DNA of 64,000 nucleotides from Dethiobacter sp. (GTDB lineage Bacteria > Bacillota > Dethiobacteria > Dethiobacterales > Dethiobacteraceae), in contig JAGXTL010000037.1 of the NCBI GenBank assembly GCA_018333635.1, forward strand, positions 42,521 to 106,520. The letters are read 5' to 3'. The translations under genes and the position numbers were made by a program. Below are positions 34,709 through 44,100 of the stretch, piece by piece. Under the pieces are notes generated by a model, which made no database searches, was not told the DNA's origin, and saw only the letters and a list, made by a program, of their open reading frames with translations. Numbering within the stretch: the first letter of the stretch is position 1; each line of letters opens with the position of its first letter.

Positions 34709-34921
34709 CTATTCTCTGACTTCATAGCCGGCATCAACAATCACTGCTTTAAGCTCAGCTTCGCTGATCTTAGCAGCATCAAAGTCAACTTCCGCCTCGC
34801 CCGACTCCAAGTTAACCCGCACATTTTCAACGCCAGCCAGTGTCTTCAGCGCTTTCTCAATCTTCATTTTACAGTGGTTGCAGGATAAGCCGCCAATTTC
34901 CAGTGTGATTTTTTCAGACAT
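34709..34921 (-). CDS. copZ: heavy-metal-associated domain protein (copper chaperone-like)
   Basis: A 70-residue single HMA domain with the metal-binding motif GLSCNHCKMKIEKAL and a ferredoxin-like fold pattern ending VDAGYEVRE. Such proteins carry Cu(I) or other soft metals in the cytoplasm to a P-type ATPase or regulator. No ATPase gene lies nearby, so the partner is unknown. It forms its own transcription unit upstream of perR's promoter on the same strand. Confidence 0.85.
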   Translation of the reverse strand: MSEKITLEIGGLSCNHCKMKIEKALKTLAGVENVRVNLESGEAEVDFDAAKISEAELKAVIVDAGYEVRE

Positions 34922-35088
34922 TCTCGAACCTCCTTAATATTTGTTTTTAAAAAATATCAGTCTGCACTAAGGTGTCCAGTTTGCAGCGAATTATTAACAT
35001 ATATTTTCTGTTTATCTCCTTTTTGCACCAACCTCTCTAATTATTTTTCCTCAATTTGCCGCTCTAGCCGCTTTCTGTCGGCAGCATC

Positions 35089-35547
35089 TCAAGAGAGACC
35101 GGGGAAACCCTGTTGCCGCAATGCTTCATAAAGCACGATCGCCACAGAATTTGCCAAGTTGAGGGAACGCAGTTCAGAGCCCATGGGGATACGGACAGTA
35201 CGATCCGGATATGCGGCAAGCAGCTCGTTTGGCAGTCCGGCTGTCTCCTTGCCAAACACGAGAAAATCGTCAGGGCGGTAGTTAATTTCTGCATAACTCT
35301 GTTTCCCATGCGTTGTCAGAAACCAAAAGTTTTCAGTCGCCGCAGTCTGCAAAAACGAGTTGAGGTTTTCATGGATGTGCAACTTTAGGAACCGCCAATA
35401 GTCCAAGCCGGCACGCTTTAGCTGCCGGTCGTCAATGGAAAAGCCAAGCGGTTCAACCAGATGAAGCTCTGTGCCGGTTACAGCACAGGTACGGGAAATA
35501 TTGCCGGTGTTAGGCGGGATTTCCGGCTCCACCAAAACTACATGCAC
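35089..35547 (-). CDS. trmL: tRNA (cytidine/uridine-2'-O-)-methyltransferase TrmL
   Basis: This 152-residue SPOUT methyltransferase modifies the wobble base ribose at position 34 of leucine tRNAs. Motifs are PEIPPNTGNISRTCAVTGTELHLVEPLGF, FGKETAGLPNEL and IPMGSELRSLNLANSVAIVLYEALRQ, which form the trefoil knot that binds S-adenosylmethionine. Length is typical. It follows the 2-selenouridine synthase gene, another wobble-position enzyme, by 37 bases on the same strand. Confidence 0.93.
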   Translation of the reverse strand: MHVVLVEPEIPPNTGNISRTCAVTGTELHLVEPLGFSIDDRQLKRAGLDYWRFLKLHIHENLNSFLQTAATENFWFLTTHGKQSYAEINYRPDDFLVFGKETAGLPNELLAAYPDRTVRIPMGSELRSLNLANSVAIVLYEALRQQGFPGLS

Positions 35548-35584
35548 AATAAAAGCCTCCCTAAATGCCTAGTATGAACTTTTG

Positions 35585-36655
35585 TTACTGCCCGGCTTCG
35601 TTGCTGCCCAAATCTTGCAAAACTTTTTCTTGGCAGCAGGTCAGCACTGACTGCACACCGCTGCCGATGTCGCTTAAGTTTATAACGGCGAGGTAATCAC
35701 CTTTCTTTTTGCGCGAGTCCCGGTAATAAAGGTCGTAATAATCTGTACAAAGCGTGCGAGCGACAGATCTATAATCGCCTTGGCTAATCTTGGCAGCTAA
35801 CAGCTCACATTTTTCCCGGCCAAGCTTTTTCTGCAAAGCTAAAATGGCGTCAGCTAAAGCCTGGCGATTAGCCGACATCCCGGCATATTCTTCTAATATC
35901 CGTTCCACACGCAGATCTATGCCGGCCTCCAACAGAAGATGCGGTCCCTCCAACATCGCTTGGTAAAGAAAGTCGGGCAGAACAACAGGCCCGATTTTTT
36001 TGCCTTCTCCTTCCACAAGGAGATAGGGGGCTCCATGCAAATCATGTAAAGCAAGAAATAAAAGCGATTCAAAATCCTTCTGGCTGCGCGAGGCGCCCAA
36101 GCCAATGGCACCAAAAGCTGAGCCGCGATGGTTAGCCATTTCCTCCAGATTCAAAACAGGGGCACCACAATTTGCCAATTCTCTCAGCAGCAATGTTTTT
36201 CCTACCCCCGTAAGACCGTTTAAAACAAAGACAGGCACCTGAATTTTTGTGCTGCTAAGATAACTGACGACTTGGCGGCGAAACGCCTTATATCCTCCCT
36301 GTAACTGCCAAACAGGATACCCCATGGCTTCCATAACGGATAACAGGCTGCTGCTCCGCATTCCGCCCCGCCAACAGTAAAGCACGATCTCACGTCCGGC
36401 GGCGCAGGATAATATCTTTTCCACAAGTTGCGGCAAGCGCGGCGCAGCCAGAGAAAGACCGAGCATTTTAGCCTGTTCGGCTCCTTCCTGCCAATATGCG
36501 GCTCCCAGCTTTACCCGTTCCTCATCCTCAAAAAGAGGCAAATTAACCGCTCCAGGAATGCGGGCTTCAAAAAACTCTTCGGGCGAACGCACATCAACCA
36601 CACAATAAGCATCCCTGTTTTGCAGCAACTTCTCTACCGTTAGTAACGATTTCAA
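35585..36655 (-). CDS. mnmH: tRNA 2-selenouridine synthase
   Basis: This 356-residue protein joins an N-terminal rhodanese domain (VVDVRSPEEFFEARIPGAVNLP, active cysteine in LYCWRGGMRSSS) to a P-loop domain (NGLTGVGKTLLLREL). It exchanges sulfur for selenium at the wobble 2-thiouridine of Lys, Glu and Gln tRNAs using selenophosphate. Start choice: a TTG at 36655 (KSLLTVEKLL) has GGAAGG upstream, lies 19 bases after the Lon-like gene, and gives a length close to E. coli MnmH; the frame open from 36748 would overlap that gene by 74 bases. Its presence implies selenophosphate synthesis in this organism. Confidence 0.9.
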   Translation of the reverse strand: MKSLLTVEKLLQNRDAYCVVDVRSPEEFFEARIPGAVNLPLFEDEERVKLGAAYWQEGAEQAKMLGLSLAAPRLPQLVEKILSCAAGREIVLYCWRGGMRSSSLLSVMEAMGYPVWQLQGGYKAFRRQVVSYLSSTKIQVPVFVLNGLTGVGKTLLLRELANCGAPVLNLEEMANHRGSAFGAIGLGASRSQKDFESLLFLALHDLHGAPYLLVEGEGKKIGPVVLPDFLYQAMLEGPHLLLEAGIDLRVERILEEYAGMSANRQALADAILALQKKLGREKCELLAAKISQGDYRSVARTLCTDYYDLYYRDSRKKKGDYLAVINLSDIGSGVQSVLTCCQEKVLQDLGSNEAGQ

Positions 36656-36674
36656 CCTGTCGATCCTTCCTTGT

Positions 36675-39113
36675 CTAATGGCACGCTCCGGGACAGCCGC
36701 TCTCACCCATACTTCTGCCACTATTTTTTTCCTCTTTATCCTGGCCAAGCAGGCTGTTATACTCCTCCAGCTTCCTCACGACGCGGCCATAAACAGAATC
36801 AGGAAGATACCGGCCGCTTGCATCGGTTTGCCCTGCCGGGACGCCTGTCAGGATTTCAATGCCTTCCTCAATTGTGGAAACCGGATAGATATGAAAATTG
36901 CCTTCTCTGACCGCGTCAACCACTTCATCGTTAAGGTTTAAATTTTTCACATTTTGTACCGGCAGCATCACGCCTTGACTCCCGCTCAGCCCTTTTAGTT
37001 TGCATGCCTTAAAGAAGCCCTCAATTTTATAAGTTGCCCCGCCGATAGGCTGAATTTCACCCAATTGGTTAACGGAGCCGGTAACTGCTAAATCTTGGCG
37101 GACAGGGAGATCTGCCAGGCTGGAGAGCAAGGCGTATAACTCTGTGCTGGACGCGCTATCGCCGTCTATTCCAGAATAGAGCTGCTCAAAAGTAAGGCTG
37201 GCGGAAAGAGAAAGTGGGATTTTCTGCGCGAACTTGGCGGCAAGGTAGCCCGAAAGTGTTAATAAGCCCTTATCGTGAATACGACCGCTCATCTTTGCTT
37301 CCCGCTCAATATTAATAATCCCTTGTCTGCCCAGATATGTTACGGCAGTTATGCGGGAAGGCCGCCCAAAAATGTAATCACCGCTGTTTAAAACGGACAG
37401 ACCGTTAACTTGACCTATTTTTTCACCGGCTAAATCGAGCAGGATCGTTCCTTCTTCCAATAGCTCCTGCAGTTTCTGCTCGTAGGAATCAGAACGGTAG
37501 GCCTTTTCGGTAATTGCCCTTTTTACATGCATGCCGCTTACAGCTTCGGCACCCGCCATCTGCGCCCAGGCATCAGCCTCAAAGATAATTTCCACAATCT
37601 CGCTAAAACGCGTGCTCAACTTTTTCTGATGGTCTGCCAAACGAGAACTGTATTCTACCAGCCTTGCCACACCGCTACGGTCAAAAGGAAGAACCCCCTC
37701 GCGTTGAGAATGTGTAGCAATAAAACTGGCCATTTGCGTCATATTTTCTCTTGAGGCCGCCATTTCTGTATCAAAATCGGCTTTGACTTTAAACAGTTTA
37801 CGAAAATCCTCATCATAGTGATAAAGAAGCTGATACAGATAGGGATTCCCTATCAAAACCACCTTCACATTAACGGGAATGGCCTGTGGACGCAGTGATG
37901 ACATGGCAAGCAAACCAAACTGTTCTCCCAAATTTTCCAAGCAAGCTTCCCGTGTTTTCAGCACTCGCTTCAAGCCTTCCCACGCACCGGGGCTGGCGAT
38001 CACATCACGCACCTGTAAAACCAGATACCCGCCGTTGGCTTTCAGTAAAGACCCTGCCTTAATCATCGTATAGTCTGTGGTAACCATGCCCATTTTGTTT
38101 TCATATTCTACCCGACCAACCAAATTGTAATAGGTGGGATTCGTCTCTACAATAACCGGCGCACCGGCAGCATCTTTATTGTCAACCACCAAATTGACGC
38201 GGTATTTATAACCGGGATCATTTTTGCGACGCATCCACGGAAACGGCATAGTTTCATCTTCGTCACTGCTGCGAAATTCATCCAGATTGTCTAGGATATC
38301 TTTTTGTACTGCTTCAAGATAGCGAACCACCGACTCCAGGCTGCTGTAATGCTCTTTTAACTCGTCAATCAGATAGCCCACCGCGAACAGACCGATACTG
38401 TTTTCCAGTTCTTTAGTCCTGGCTTTCATTTCCTTTTCGGCATGTTGAATTTTTCGCATCACCTGAATGGCTTTAAACTGCACATTGCTCGATTTCCGTT
38501 CAAACGCTTCCTTCTCTTCGGCAGGCAGCATCTCGAACTCCTCATTGGAAAGCTCCTTGCCGTCGATTAACGGCACACTGACAAAGCCGGTACTCGCCCG
38601 CTTTAAAACAAACCCCTCTTCCGTCGCCATTTTAGTTAGTTCATCAAAAGAATGCGCCCTTATCTCCTGAAACTCTTTAAAAATCTCTGCCTTTTGCCGC
38701 TCATAATCATCTGCGTCAAAGGCTTTGGGGATTTCCATTTTCAAAGACTCTACCAACTCCGCCATATCTTTACTGAAACGAGCTCCTAAACTGCAGGGCA
38801 AGTTTAGTGCCACCGGATGGCTGGGATTCTCAAAATTGTAGACATAGCACCAGTCTTCCGGCGCCTTCTCAGTAGCTGCAACTTCATTGATCAACGTCTG
38901 CGCGTAAGAAATTTTTCCCGTTCCTGTCATACCCGTCATAAAAATATTATAACTGTGCCTCTTAATCGCCAAGCCAAACTCCATGGCGCGGACAGCACGC
39001 TCCTGGCCGATAATTCCTTCAAGCGGCGGAACTGATTGCGTCGTCTCAAACTCGAACTGTGCCGGGTCGCAAGAATAACGCAACTCCTCCGGCTTTAGTC
39101 TTCTGAATGCCAT
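36675..39113 (-). CDS. Lon-like ATP-dependent protease
   Basis: This 812-residue protein has an AAA+ module with Walker A MTGMTGTGKISYA near residue 60, a long helical insertion (about residues 125-290) containing charged coiled-coil, and a second P-loop-fold part with GGYLVLQVRDV. A C-terminal Lon (S16) protease domain carries the catalytic serine in DGDSASSTEL and the lysine in GGATYKIEGFF. It belongs to the Lon-related group without the LAN N-terminal domain. Role: probably cytosolic protein quality control. In this group Walker A often lacks the canonical Ser/Thr after Lys; here Ile follows Lys. Confidence 0.9.
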   Translation of the reverse strand: MAFRRLKPEELRYSCDPAQFEFETTQSVPPLEGIIGQERAVRAMEFGLAIKRHSYNIFMTGMTGTGKISYAQTLINEVAATEKAPEDWCYVYNFENPSHPVALNLPCSLGARFSKDMAELVESLKMEIPKAFDADDYERQKAEIFKEFQEIRAHSFDELTKMATEEGFVLKRASTGFVSVPLIDGKELSNEEFEMLPAEEKEAFERKSSNVQFKAIQVMRKIQHAEKEMKARTKELENSIGLFAVGYLIDELKEHYSSLESVVRYLEAVQKDILDNLDEFRSSDEDETMPFPWMRRKNDPGYKYRVNLVVDNKDAAGAPVIVETNPTYYNLVGRVEYENKMGMVTTDYTMIKAGSLLKANGGYLVLQVRDVIASPGAWEGLKRVLKTREACLENLGEQFGLLAMSSLRPQAIPVNVKVVLIGNPYLYQLLYHYDEDFRKLFKVKADFDTEMAASRENMTQMASFIATHSQREGVLPFDRSGVARLVEYSSRLADHQKKLSTRFSEIVEIIFEADAWAQMAGAEAVSGMHVKRAITEKAYRSDSYEQKLQELLEEGTILLDLAGEKIGQVNGLSVLNSGDYIFGRPSRITAVTYLGRQGIINIEREAKMSGRIHDKGLLTLSGYLAAKFAQKIPLSLSASLTFEQLYSGIDGDSASSTELYALLSSLADLPVRQDLAVTGSVNQLGEIQPIGGATYKIEGFFKACKLKGLSGSQGVMLPVQNVKNLNLNDEVVDAVREGNFHIYPVSTIEEGIEILTGVPAGQTDASGRYLPDSVYGRVVRKLEEYNSLLGQDKEEKNSGRSMGESGCPGACH

Positions 39114-39274
39114 CTGCCCTTCCCCCTTCTTCTCCGTTGACTGTCTTAATTTCCTTTTCCTGTTTGAAAATTCCTTCTTTCCAGTTAAAATGCCTTAATT
39201 CTTGTCATAAACTCTGGCTCCACTTTAGTTTACTCATATTTTTACTCTAAACCCACAATAATTTGCTTTGCAAA

Positions 39275-39310
39275 CAAAAAGCCCGGCAAAATGCCGGGCT
39301 TTTTGTTTTT
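39275..39310. terminator. strong terminator downstream of acs
   Basis: AGCCCGGCA and TGCCGGGCT (39280-39300) pair around AAA, with an A-run to the left and TTTTTGTTTTT to the right. On the minus strand it ends acs transcripts 18 bases after the stop; the same hairpin could work in the other direction. Confidence 0.85.
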
Positions 39311-39327
39311 ATGCTTATGACAAAGTA

Positions 39328-41286
39328 TTAACTGACACGCTCAGAGATCAGCACATCAACAACGGCAGGATCTGCCAAAGTACTTGTATCCCCAATGTTT
39401 TCCGCCTCGTTATGGGCAATTTTACGCAAAATCCTTCTCATAATCTTACCACTACGAGTCTTTGGCAGACCAGGGGCAAACTGAAGACGATCCGGTGTGG
39501 CGATTGGCCCAATCACCTTACGCACATGCTGCACCAACTCTTTGCGCAATTCTTCGCTGGCAGAAAAACCTTGCCGCAAGATAACGTAGGAGTAAATCCC
39601 TTCTCCTTTAATATCATGCGGGAAACCAACCACAGCGGCTTCTGCCACTGCCGGATGAGAAACCAGGGCGCTTTCCACTTCTGCTGTCCCTAAGCGGTGG
39701 CCGGAAATATTGATTACATCATCCACACGCCCCATTAGCCAGAAGTAGCCGTCCGCATCCTTGCGGGCGCCGTCACCGGTGAAATAATTGCCGGGATACT
39801 GGGAGAAATACGTATTCTTAAAGCGTTCATGATCTCCGTAAACAGTGCGCATTATCCCGGGCCACGCCCTGCGAATCACAAGATAACCGCCTTCATCCAC
39901 ATCTGCTTCGCTGCCATCTTGACGGATGACAGCGGCATCCACGCCAAAAAACGGCCGTGTAGCTGCACCAGGCTTAGTGGGAATAGCACCGGGAAGGGGC
40001 GTGATCAGAATGCCGCCAGTCTCCGTCTGCCACCAAGTATCCACAATCGGGCAGCGCTCCTTGCCGACTACGCGATGATACCACATCCAAGCTTCCGGGT
40101 TAATCGGCTCACCCACAGAACCTAGCAAACGCAAACTGCTTAAGTCATGGCGGTTCGGCCATTCTTCACCGTCACGCATCATAGCACGAATGGCTGTGGG
40201 AGCGGTATAGAAGATATTTACTTTATATTTCTCCACCACATCCCAAAAACGATCGGGATTTGGATAATTGGGAATCCCCTCAAACATCAGAGTTGTGGCA
40301 CCAAGAGAAAGAGGCCCGTAAACAATATAACTATGGCCTGTGACCCAGCCGATATCAGCTGTGCACCAATAAGTATCTTCCTCTTTCAGGTCAAAAATAT
40401 ATCTTGTCGTAGTATTTGCTTGTGTTAAATAGCCACCCGTGGTATGCAAAACGCCTTTTGGCTTGCCTGTACTGCCGCTGGTATAAAGGATGAAGAGTGG
40501 GTCCTCCGAGTCCATCTGTTCCGGCTCACAAAAGTTTTTAATATCGGCAGCCGCCATTTCATCATCCCACCAAGTGTCACGGCCTGCCACCATGGTCACT
40601 TCATTGCCGGCGCGGCAATGAACTATTACGCTTTCAATAGAAGGACAAGCCTGCAGCGCTTCGTCTGCTGTCTCTTTCAGCTTTACTATTTTCCCGCCGC
40701 GCATACCGGCATCTGCCGTAATTAAAAGCTTGCATGTGCTGTCATTAATTCTATCGCGCAATGAATCGGCGCTAAAGCCACCAAAGACGATACTGTGAAT
40801 AGCACCGATTCTCGTGCAAGCCAGCATAGCCATAGCCAGCTGGGGAATCATCGGCATATAAATAGCTACTCTGTCGCCCTTCCGCACGCCTTTTTTCAGC
40901 AATACATTGGCAAAACGGTTTACCTCGCGATGCAGCTCATGATAGGTATAAGTCCTGCTCTCCCCCGGCTTGTCTCCTTCCCAGATAATAGCCGCTTTAT
41001 TCTTGCGCCAGCCGTCTAGGTGCCTGTCAAGGCAGTTATAGGAAACATTCAATTTCCCGCCGATAAACCAAGCAATATTCGCATTTACAAAATCATACTC
41101 GACCACTTTCTCCCACGGCTTAAACCAGTGCAGCTGGCTAGCCATCTCTGACCAAAAGCCATCGGGATCATTTAAAGAGCGGCTATGCATTGCCTCATAC
41201 TCTTCCATGCTTTTAATACGCGCTTTTTCCACAAATCCCTGAGGAGGTACAAACGCAGTACCATTATTTACAACTTTCTCCGACAT
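39328..41286 (-). CDS. acs: acetyl-CoA synthetase (AMP-forming)
   Basis: This 652-residue enzyme forms acetyl-CoA from acetate, ATP and CoA. Typical Acs features are the N-terminal helical [60 protein letters not shown], the acetate-pocket Trp in the same motif, [23 protein letters not shown] and [15 protein letters not shown] with the acetylation-target lysine. Length is exact for the family. It is a single-gene unit with its own sigma-A promoter at 41352-41381 and terminator, separate from the sigma-54 operons. Confidence 0.96.
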   Translation of the reverse strand: MSEKVVNNGTAFVPPQGFVEKARIKSMEEYEAMHSRSLNDPDGFWSEMASQLHWFKPWEKVVEYDFVNANIAWFIGGKLNVSYNCLDRHLDGWRKNKAAIIWEGDKPGESRTYTYHELHREVNRFANVLLKKGVRKGDRVAIYMPMIPQLAMAMLACTRIGAIHSIVFGGFSADSLRDRINDSTCKLLITADAGMRGGKIVKLKETADEALQACPSIESVIVHCRAGNEVTMVAGRDTWWDDEMAAADIKNFCEPEQMDSEDPLFILYTSGSTGKPKGVLHTTGGYLTQANTTTRYIFDLKEEDTYWCTADIGWVTGHSYIVYGPLSLGATTLMFEGIPNYPNPDRFWDVVEKYKVNIFYTAPTAIRAMMRDGEEWPNRHDLSSLRLLGSVGEPINPEAWMWYHRVVGKERCPIVDTWWQTETGGILITPLPGAIPTKPGAATRPFFGVDAAVIRQDGSEADVDEGGYLVIRRAWPGIMRTVYGDHERFKNTYFSQYPGNYFTGDGARKDADGYFWLMGRVDDVINISGHRLGTAEVESALVSHPAVAEAAVVGFPHDIKGEGIYSYVILRQGFSASEELRKELVQHVRKVIGPIATPDRLQFAPGLPKTRSGKIMRRILRKIAHNEAENIGDTSTLADPAVVDVLISERVS

Positions 41287-41351
41287 TTTCCCACTCCTCC
41301 ATTTTCTAAAATAAATATAAGGACAACCAAAAAATTTTTTGGCTCACACAT

Positions 41352-41381
41352 ATTATAGCACTCTTTTTTGCATAATGGCAA
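41352..41381 (-). promoter_or_regulatory. sigma-A promoter of acs
   Basis: On the minus strand TTGCCA (41376-41381), an 18-base spacer and an extended -10 TGCTATAAT (TATAAT at 41352-41357) lie about 65 bases before the acs start codon. Confidence 0.65.
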
Positions 41382-41447
41382 GTCATTTTTTTGAATCTTC
41401 AGAACTTAGACAATTTTTCTTTCAATTAGCCTTTTTCTGTCAATAAT

Positions 41448-41499
41448 TAGCTCATTGCCTCTGCAAAAAAAAGTGTCTCAACTAGCTCATTGCCTCTGC
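41448..41499. repeat. tandem 17-base direct repeat
   Basis: TAGCTCATTGCCTCTGC occurs at 41448-41464 and again at 41483-41499, each followed by an A-run, with a 35-base period. TGTCTCAA at 41474-41481 partly repeats the terminator arm at 41527-41534 in inverted orientation. It looks like a partial duplication of the terminator region. Confidence 0.7.
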
Positions 41500-41534
41500 T
41501 AAAAAAAAAATGCCTCAAATGTTTCTTTGAGACA
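41500..41534 (-). terminator. terminator of the fumarase-malic enzyme-fumarate reductase operon
   Basis: On the minus strand TGTCTCAAA, a six-base loop and TTTGAGGCA form a stem followed by a run of ten T. It lies about 215 bases after the flavoprotein stop, beyond a block of palindromic repeats. Confidence 0.7.
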
Positions 41535-41539
41535 ACTCC

Positions 41540-41762
41540 AACAAATCTCCTCTCCATGCCCAACAAATCCCCTCTCCCTCTGGGAGAGGGTTAGGGTGAG
41601 GGCAACTTCCCTCTCCCTTCCCAACAACTTCCCTCTCCCTCTGGGAGAGGGTTAGGGTGAGGGCAAATCCCCTCTCCCGTCCTAACAACTTCCCTCTCCC
41701 TCTGGGAGAGGGTTAGGGTGAGGGCATCCATTAGGTATAACGAGAGGGCTAGGCTGAGGTCA
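41540..41762. repeat. array of palindromic repeats (family A), three full copies plus relics
   Basis: The unit is CCCTCTCCC, a short CTCT-like loop, GGGAGAGGG, then TTAGGGTGAGGGC. Full copies end near 41605, 41666 and 41726, separated by AACAACTT-type linkers. A decayed copy (GAGAGGGCTAGGCTGAGG) at 41742-41759 overlaps the 3' end of the flavoprotein gene. Other copies are at 56863-56944 and 59149-59344. Together with 41286-41448 (A/T-rich, acs promoter) this fills the gap between acs and the flavoprotein gene. It is an intergenic REP-like element and not a CRISPR, since the copies carry no unique spacers. Confidence 0.85.
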
Positions 41763-43365
41763 TCCGATGGGTATAGCGCGGCAAAAGAATGGGAGAGACA
41801 CGCCCGCCGGTATCTGCGCCGACAGCCTCCAATTCCCGCTGAAAGGCTTGCAGATAGTTGAGGCTCAGTTTTTTAACTTTTATTTCCTTAGCGGCAGCCC
41901 CGGCATGAGCACCGGCACGACGGCCAAAAACAACAATATCCAGCAGGGAGTTGCCCATCAGTCGATTACCCCCATGGATACCGCCGGCAACCTCGCCTAC
42001 TGCGTAAAGATTTTGCACGTTAGTCAAGCCATTTTCGTCGATCAACAGACCACCGTTTTGATAGTGCAGTGCCGGATAAACAAGCATCGGCTCATTAATA
42101 ATATCTACGCCAAAGCGGGCAAACTGACGTACCATCGCAGGCAATTCTCTGGCCACAGTGCCTGCGCCGTAAAGCAGATCAATCATAGGCGAATCAAGCC
42201 AAACGCCTATCATCCCGCCGGGAACGGCAATCCCTTTGCGCCGCTCTTTTATTTCGCGAATAATGGCAGCCGCTGCCACGTCTCTGGTTTCCAGGTGATA
42301 GACAAACTGTTCGCCATCTATATTTACAGGTTCAGCGCCAAGACCTCGGACCTTCTCGGTAATTAAAAGTCCGATAATCTGCGGCGGGTAGGCGGCGCCT
42401 GTGGGGTGATACTGCATGGTGTGCATAAATGCCAATTCTGCGCCTGCACGGTAACCCATTACTAGTCCGTCTGCTGTGGCACCATAGTGATTGGTAGTAG
42501 GAAACCCCTGATATTCCAGGCGGCCGGAACCGCCCACCGCCAAAATCACACTTTTGGCCCGGACAATCTCGTATTCTCCCGTCTCCATGTTATAGAGAAC
42601 GGCACCGCCGACTTTCCCCTCCTCATCGAGCAGCAGCTCCACGGCTGCGCAAAACTCAATCACCCGAATAGCTCGATTGCGGACTTCATCACGCAGAGTG
42701 CGCATGATTTCCGCCCCGGAGTAATCCCTGGCAGAATGCATCCGTTTGCGCGACGTTCCACCGCCGTGAATGCTTTTCATCGTGCCGTCCGGGAATTTAT
42801 CAAACATGGCTCCTAAATCCTCAAGCCATTTTAACGCAAGCGGCGCATCTAATGTGAGGGCAGACACCAACTCCGGCACGTTTTCAAAACGTCCTCCCCC
42901 CATCACATCCAAATAATGCTTAGCGGGGGAATCTCCTTCCTTATCGGCAGCCTGTATGCCGCCTTGAGCCATTACTGTATTGGCATCACCGAAACGAAGC
43001 TTTGTCACTATCAGCACGTCAGCGCCTTGCTCCTGGGCTATAAGCGCTGCTGATGCGCCCGCACCCCCACCGCCTACAACCAGCACATCCACATCATAAG
43101 CAAAATTCTCCAAGTCAAAGCCTAAGCCCTCAATTCGGCTGCGGGCTTCAATCAGATCCGCAAATTCATGCGGAACCCTGTCCCCTTTATTTACACCGAC
43201 TGACAACGGACGCATACTGGCTTCAATAAAGTCAGGGTGAAAATTTTTCAAAACTTCATCCCGTTCGTCCATGGTCATGCGCCGAAAAGGGCCTTTTTTA
43301 ATGCGCTCAGCGCGACTCGCCTCTACCTGCTTAACTAATTCTCGCAACTGCGGAGTATAAGGCAT
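41749..43365 (-). CDS. flavoprotein of a soluble-type succinate dehydrogenase/fumarate reductase
   Basis: A 538-residue FAD protein of the succinate dehydrogenase/fumarate reductase/L-aspartate oxidase family. About 88 N-terminal residues precede the FAD-binding VDVLVVGGGGAGASAALIA. Active-site regions are KSIHGGGTSRKRMHSARDYSG, MQYHPTGAAYPP and GGIHGGNRLMGNSLLDIVVFGRRAG. The His that binds FAD covalently in membrane SdhA/FrdA (SHT) is replaced by Asn129 (GDANTVMAQGGI), so FAD should be non-covalent. The partner iron-sulfur gene is 36 bases upstream; no membrane-anchor gene is present. The last codons (MTSA-stop) come from a repeat relic. Succinate/fumarate chemistry is supported by the fumarase and malic enzyme genes beside it. 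Confidence 0.8.
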   Translation of the reverse strand: MPYTPQLRELVKQVEASRAERIKKGPFRRMTMDERDEVLKNFHPDFIEASMRPLSVGVNKGDRVPHEFADLIEARSRIEGLGFDLENFAYDVDVLVVGGGGAGASAALIAQEQGADVLIVTKLRFGDANTVMAQGGIQAADKEGDSPAKHYLDVMGGGRFENVPELVSALTLDAPLALKWLEDLGAMFDKFPDGTMKSIHGGGTSRKRMHSARDYSGAEIMRTLRDEVRNRAIRVIEFCAAVELLLDEEGKVGGAVLYNMETGEYEIVRAKSVILAVGGSGRLEYQGFPTTNHYGATADGLVMGYRAGAELAFMHTMQYHPTGAAYPPQIIGLLITEKVRGLGAEPVNIDGEQFVYHLETRDVAAAAIIREIKERRKGIAVPGGMIGVWLDSPMIDLLYGAGTVARELPAMVRQFARFGVDIINEPMLVYPALHYQNGGLLIDENGLTNVQNLYAVGEVAGGIHGGNRLMGNSLLDIVVFGRRAGAHAGAAAKEIKVKKLSLNYLQAFQRELEAVGADTGGRVSPILLPRYTHRMTSA

Positions 43366-43401
43366 TCGTTTCTCCTCCTACTTTAGCATCACCATCTCTG
43401 C

Positions 43402-44085
43402 TCAATCTTCTATCTCCCGCGAAGCATAAAGTTTTCTCAGCGTTTCCTTTGAAGCATTCACCAATTCAGTCATTTCGACAGCAAATTTGCCCGACTCAAT
43501 CTCCGCCACTCTGCTCTGCAAGTGCCCGGCAGGCGGCAGCAAATGACGAGAGTAGAGGCGACGCGCCAGAATCCCCACATTAAAATGGACAATCTGTGCC
43601 GGGCAACGGGAGGCACACAGACCACACATAACACAATCAAAGGACTCATCGGCACAGCGGTCAATCTGCCCTCGCTGGGCATAAGCAATATACTGCATGA
43701 CTTTAAGATCCTGGGGGCAAATTTTAGTACAGGCATTACAGCCGATACAGCGGTAAATTTCAGGGTAAAACTGGGCAATCTGAGCGGCTGTGGGCTTGAG
43801 CTCCCCCAGCTTGTATTCCGACTTCTGCGCCGGGAAAAAAGGAATTTGAGTCAGATACATCTCCGGCTCCACTTTTGTCTGGCAGGCCAGCCCTACTTTT
43901 AAGTCATAATCACCATGGATCCGAAAAACTGTGGCACAGGCACCGCAAAAACCGGCTCTGCAGCCGCAGCCGCGAACCAACTGGTAGCCTGCGTATTCCA
44001 TGGCGTGCATAATAGTTAACGAGTCAGGCACCAGGTACTTTTTGCCCATGACATAGATGTTGACCATCTTAAGATCGCTCTCCAC
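43402..44085 (-). CDS. iron-sulfur subunit of the succinate dehydrogenase/fumarate reductase
   Basis: A 227-residue protein. It has a plant-type [2Fe-2S] domain with cysteines in GCGCRAGFCGACAT and a later GLACQ. Two ferredoxin-like motifs follow, CIGCNACTKICPQ and CVMCGLCASRCPAQ, which suggest two [4Fe-4S] clusters rather than the [4Fe-4S]/[3Fe-4S] pair of typical SdhB. The C-terminus is helical with no membrane span. It passes electrons between an unknown donor and the flavoprotein. The start is a GTG preceded by GGGGAG; an ATG six codons later is possible. The malic enzyme gene ends 15 bases upstream. Confidence 0.82.
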   Translation of the reverse strand: MESDLKMVNIYVMGKKYLVPDSLTIMHAMEYAGYQLVRGCGCRAGFCGACATVFRIHGDYDLKVGLACQTKVEPEMYLTQIPFFPAQKSEYKLGELKPTAAQIAQFYPEIYRCIGCNACTKICPQDLKVMQYIAYAQRGQIDRCADESFDCVMCGLCASRCPAQIVHFNVGILARRLYSRHLLPPAGHLQSRVAEIESGKFAVEMTELVNASKETLRKLYASREIED

Positions 44086-44100
44086 AATCTTCTCCCCCTT

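Noticed and set aside
41540..41762. Regularly spaced repeats resembling a small CRISPR array
   Set aside because: Each unit is itself a hairpin, linkers are short and nearly the same, there are no unique spacers and no cas genes.
41749..43365. L-aspartate oxidase (NadB)
   Set aside because: No nadA or nadC is nearby, it has a dedicated iron-sulfur subunit gene, and it is in an operon with fumarase and malic enzyme.
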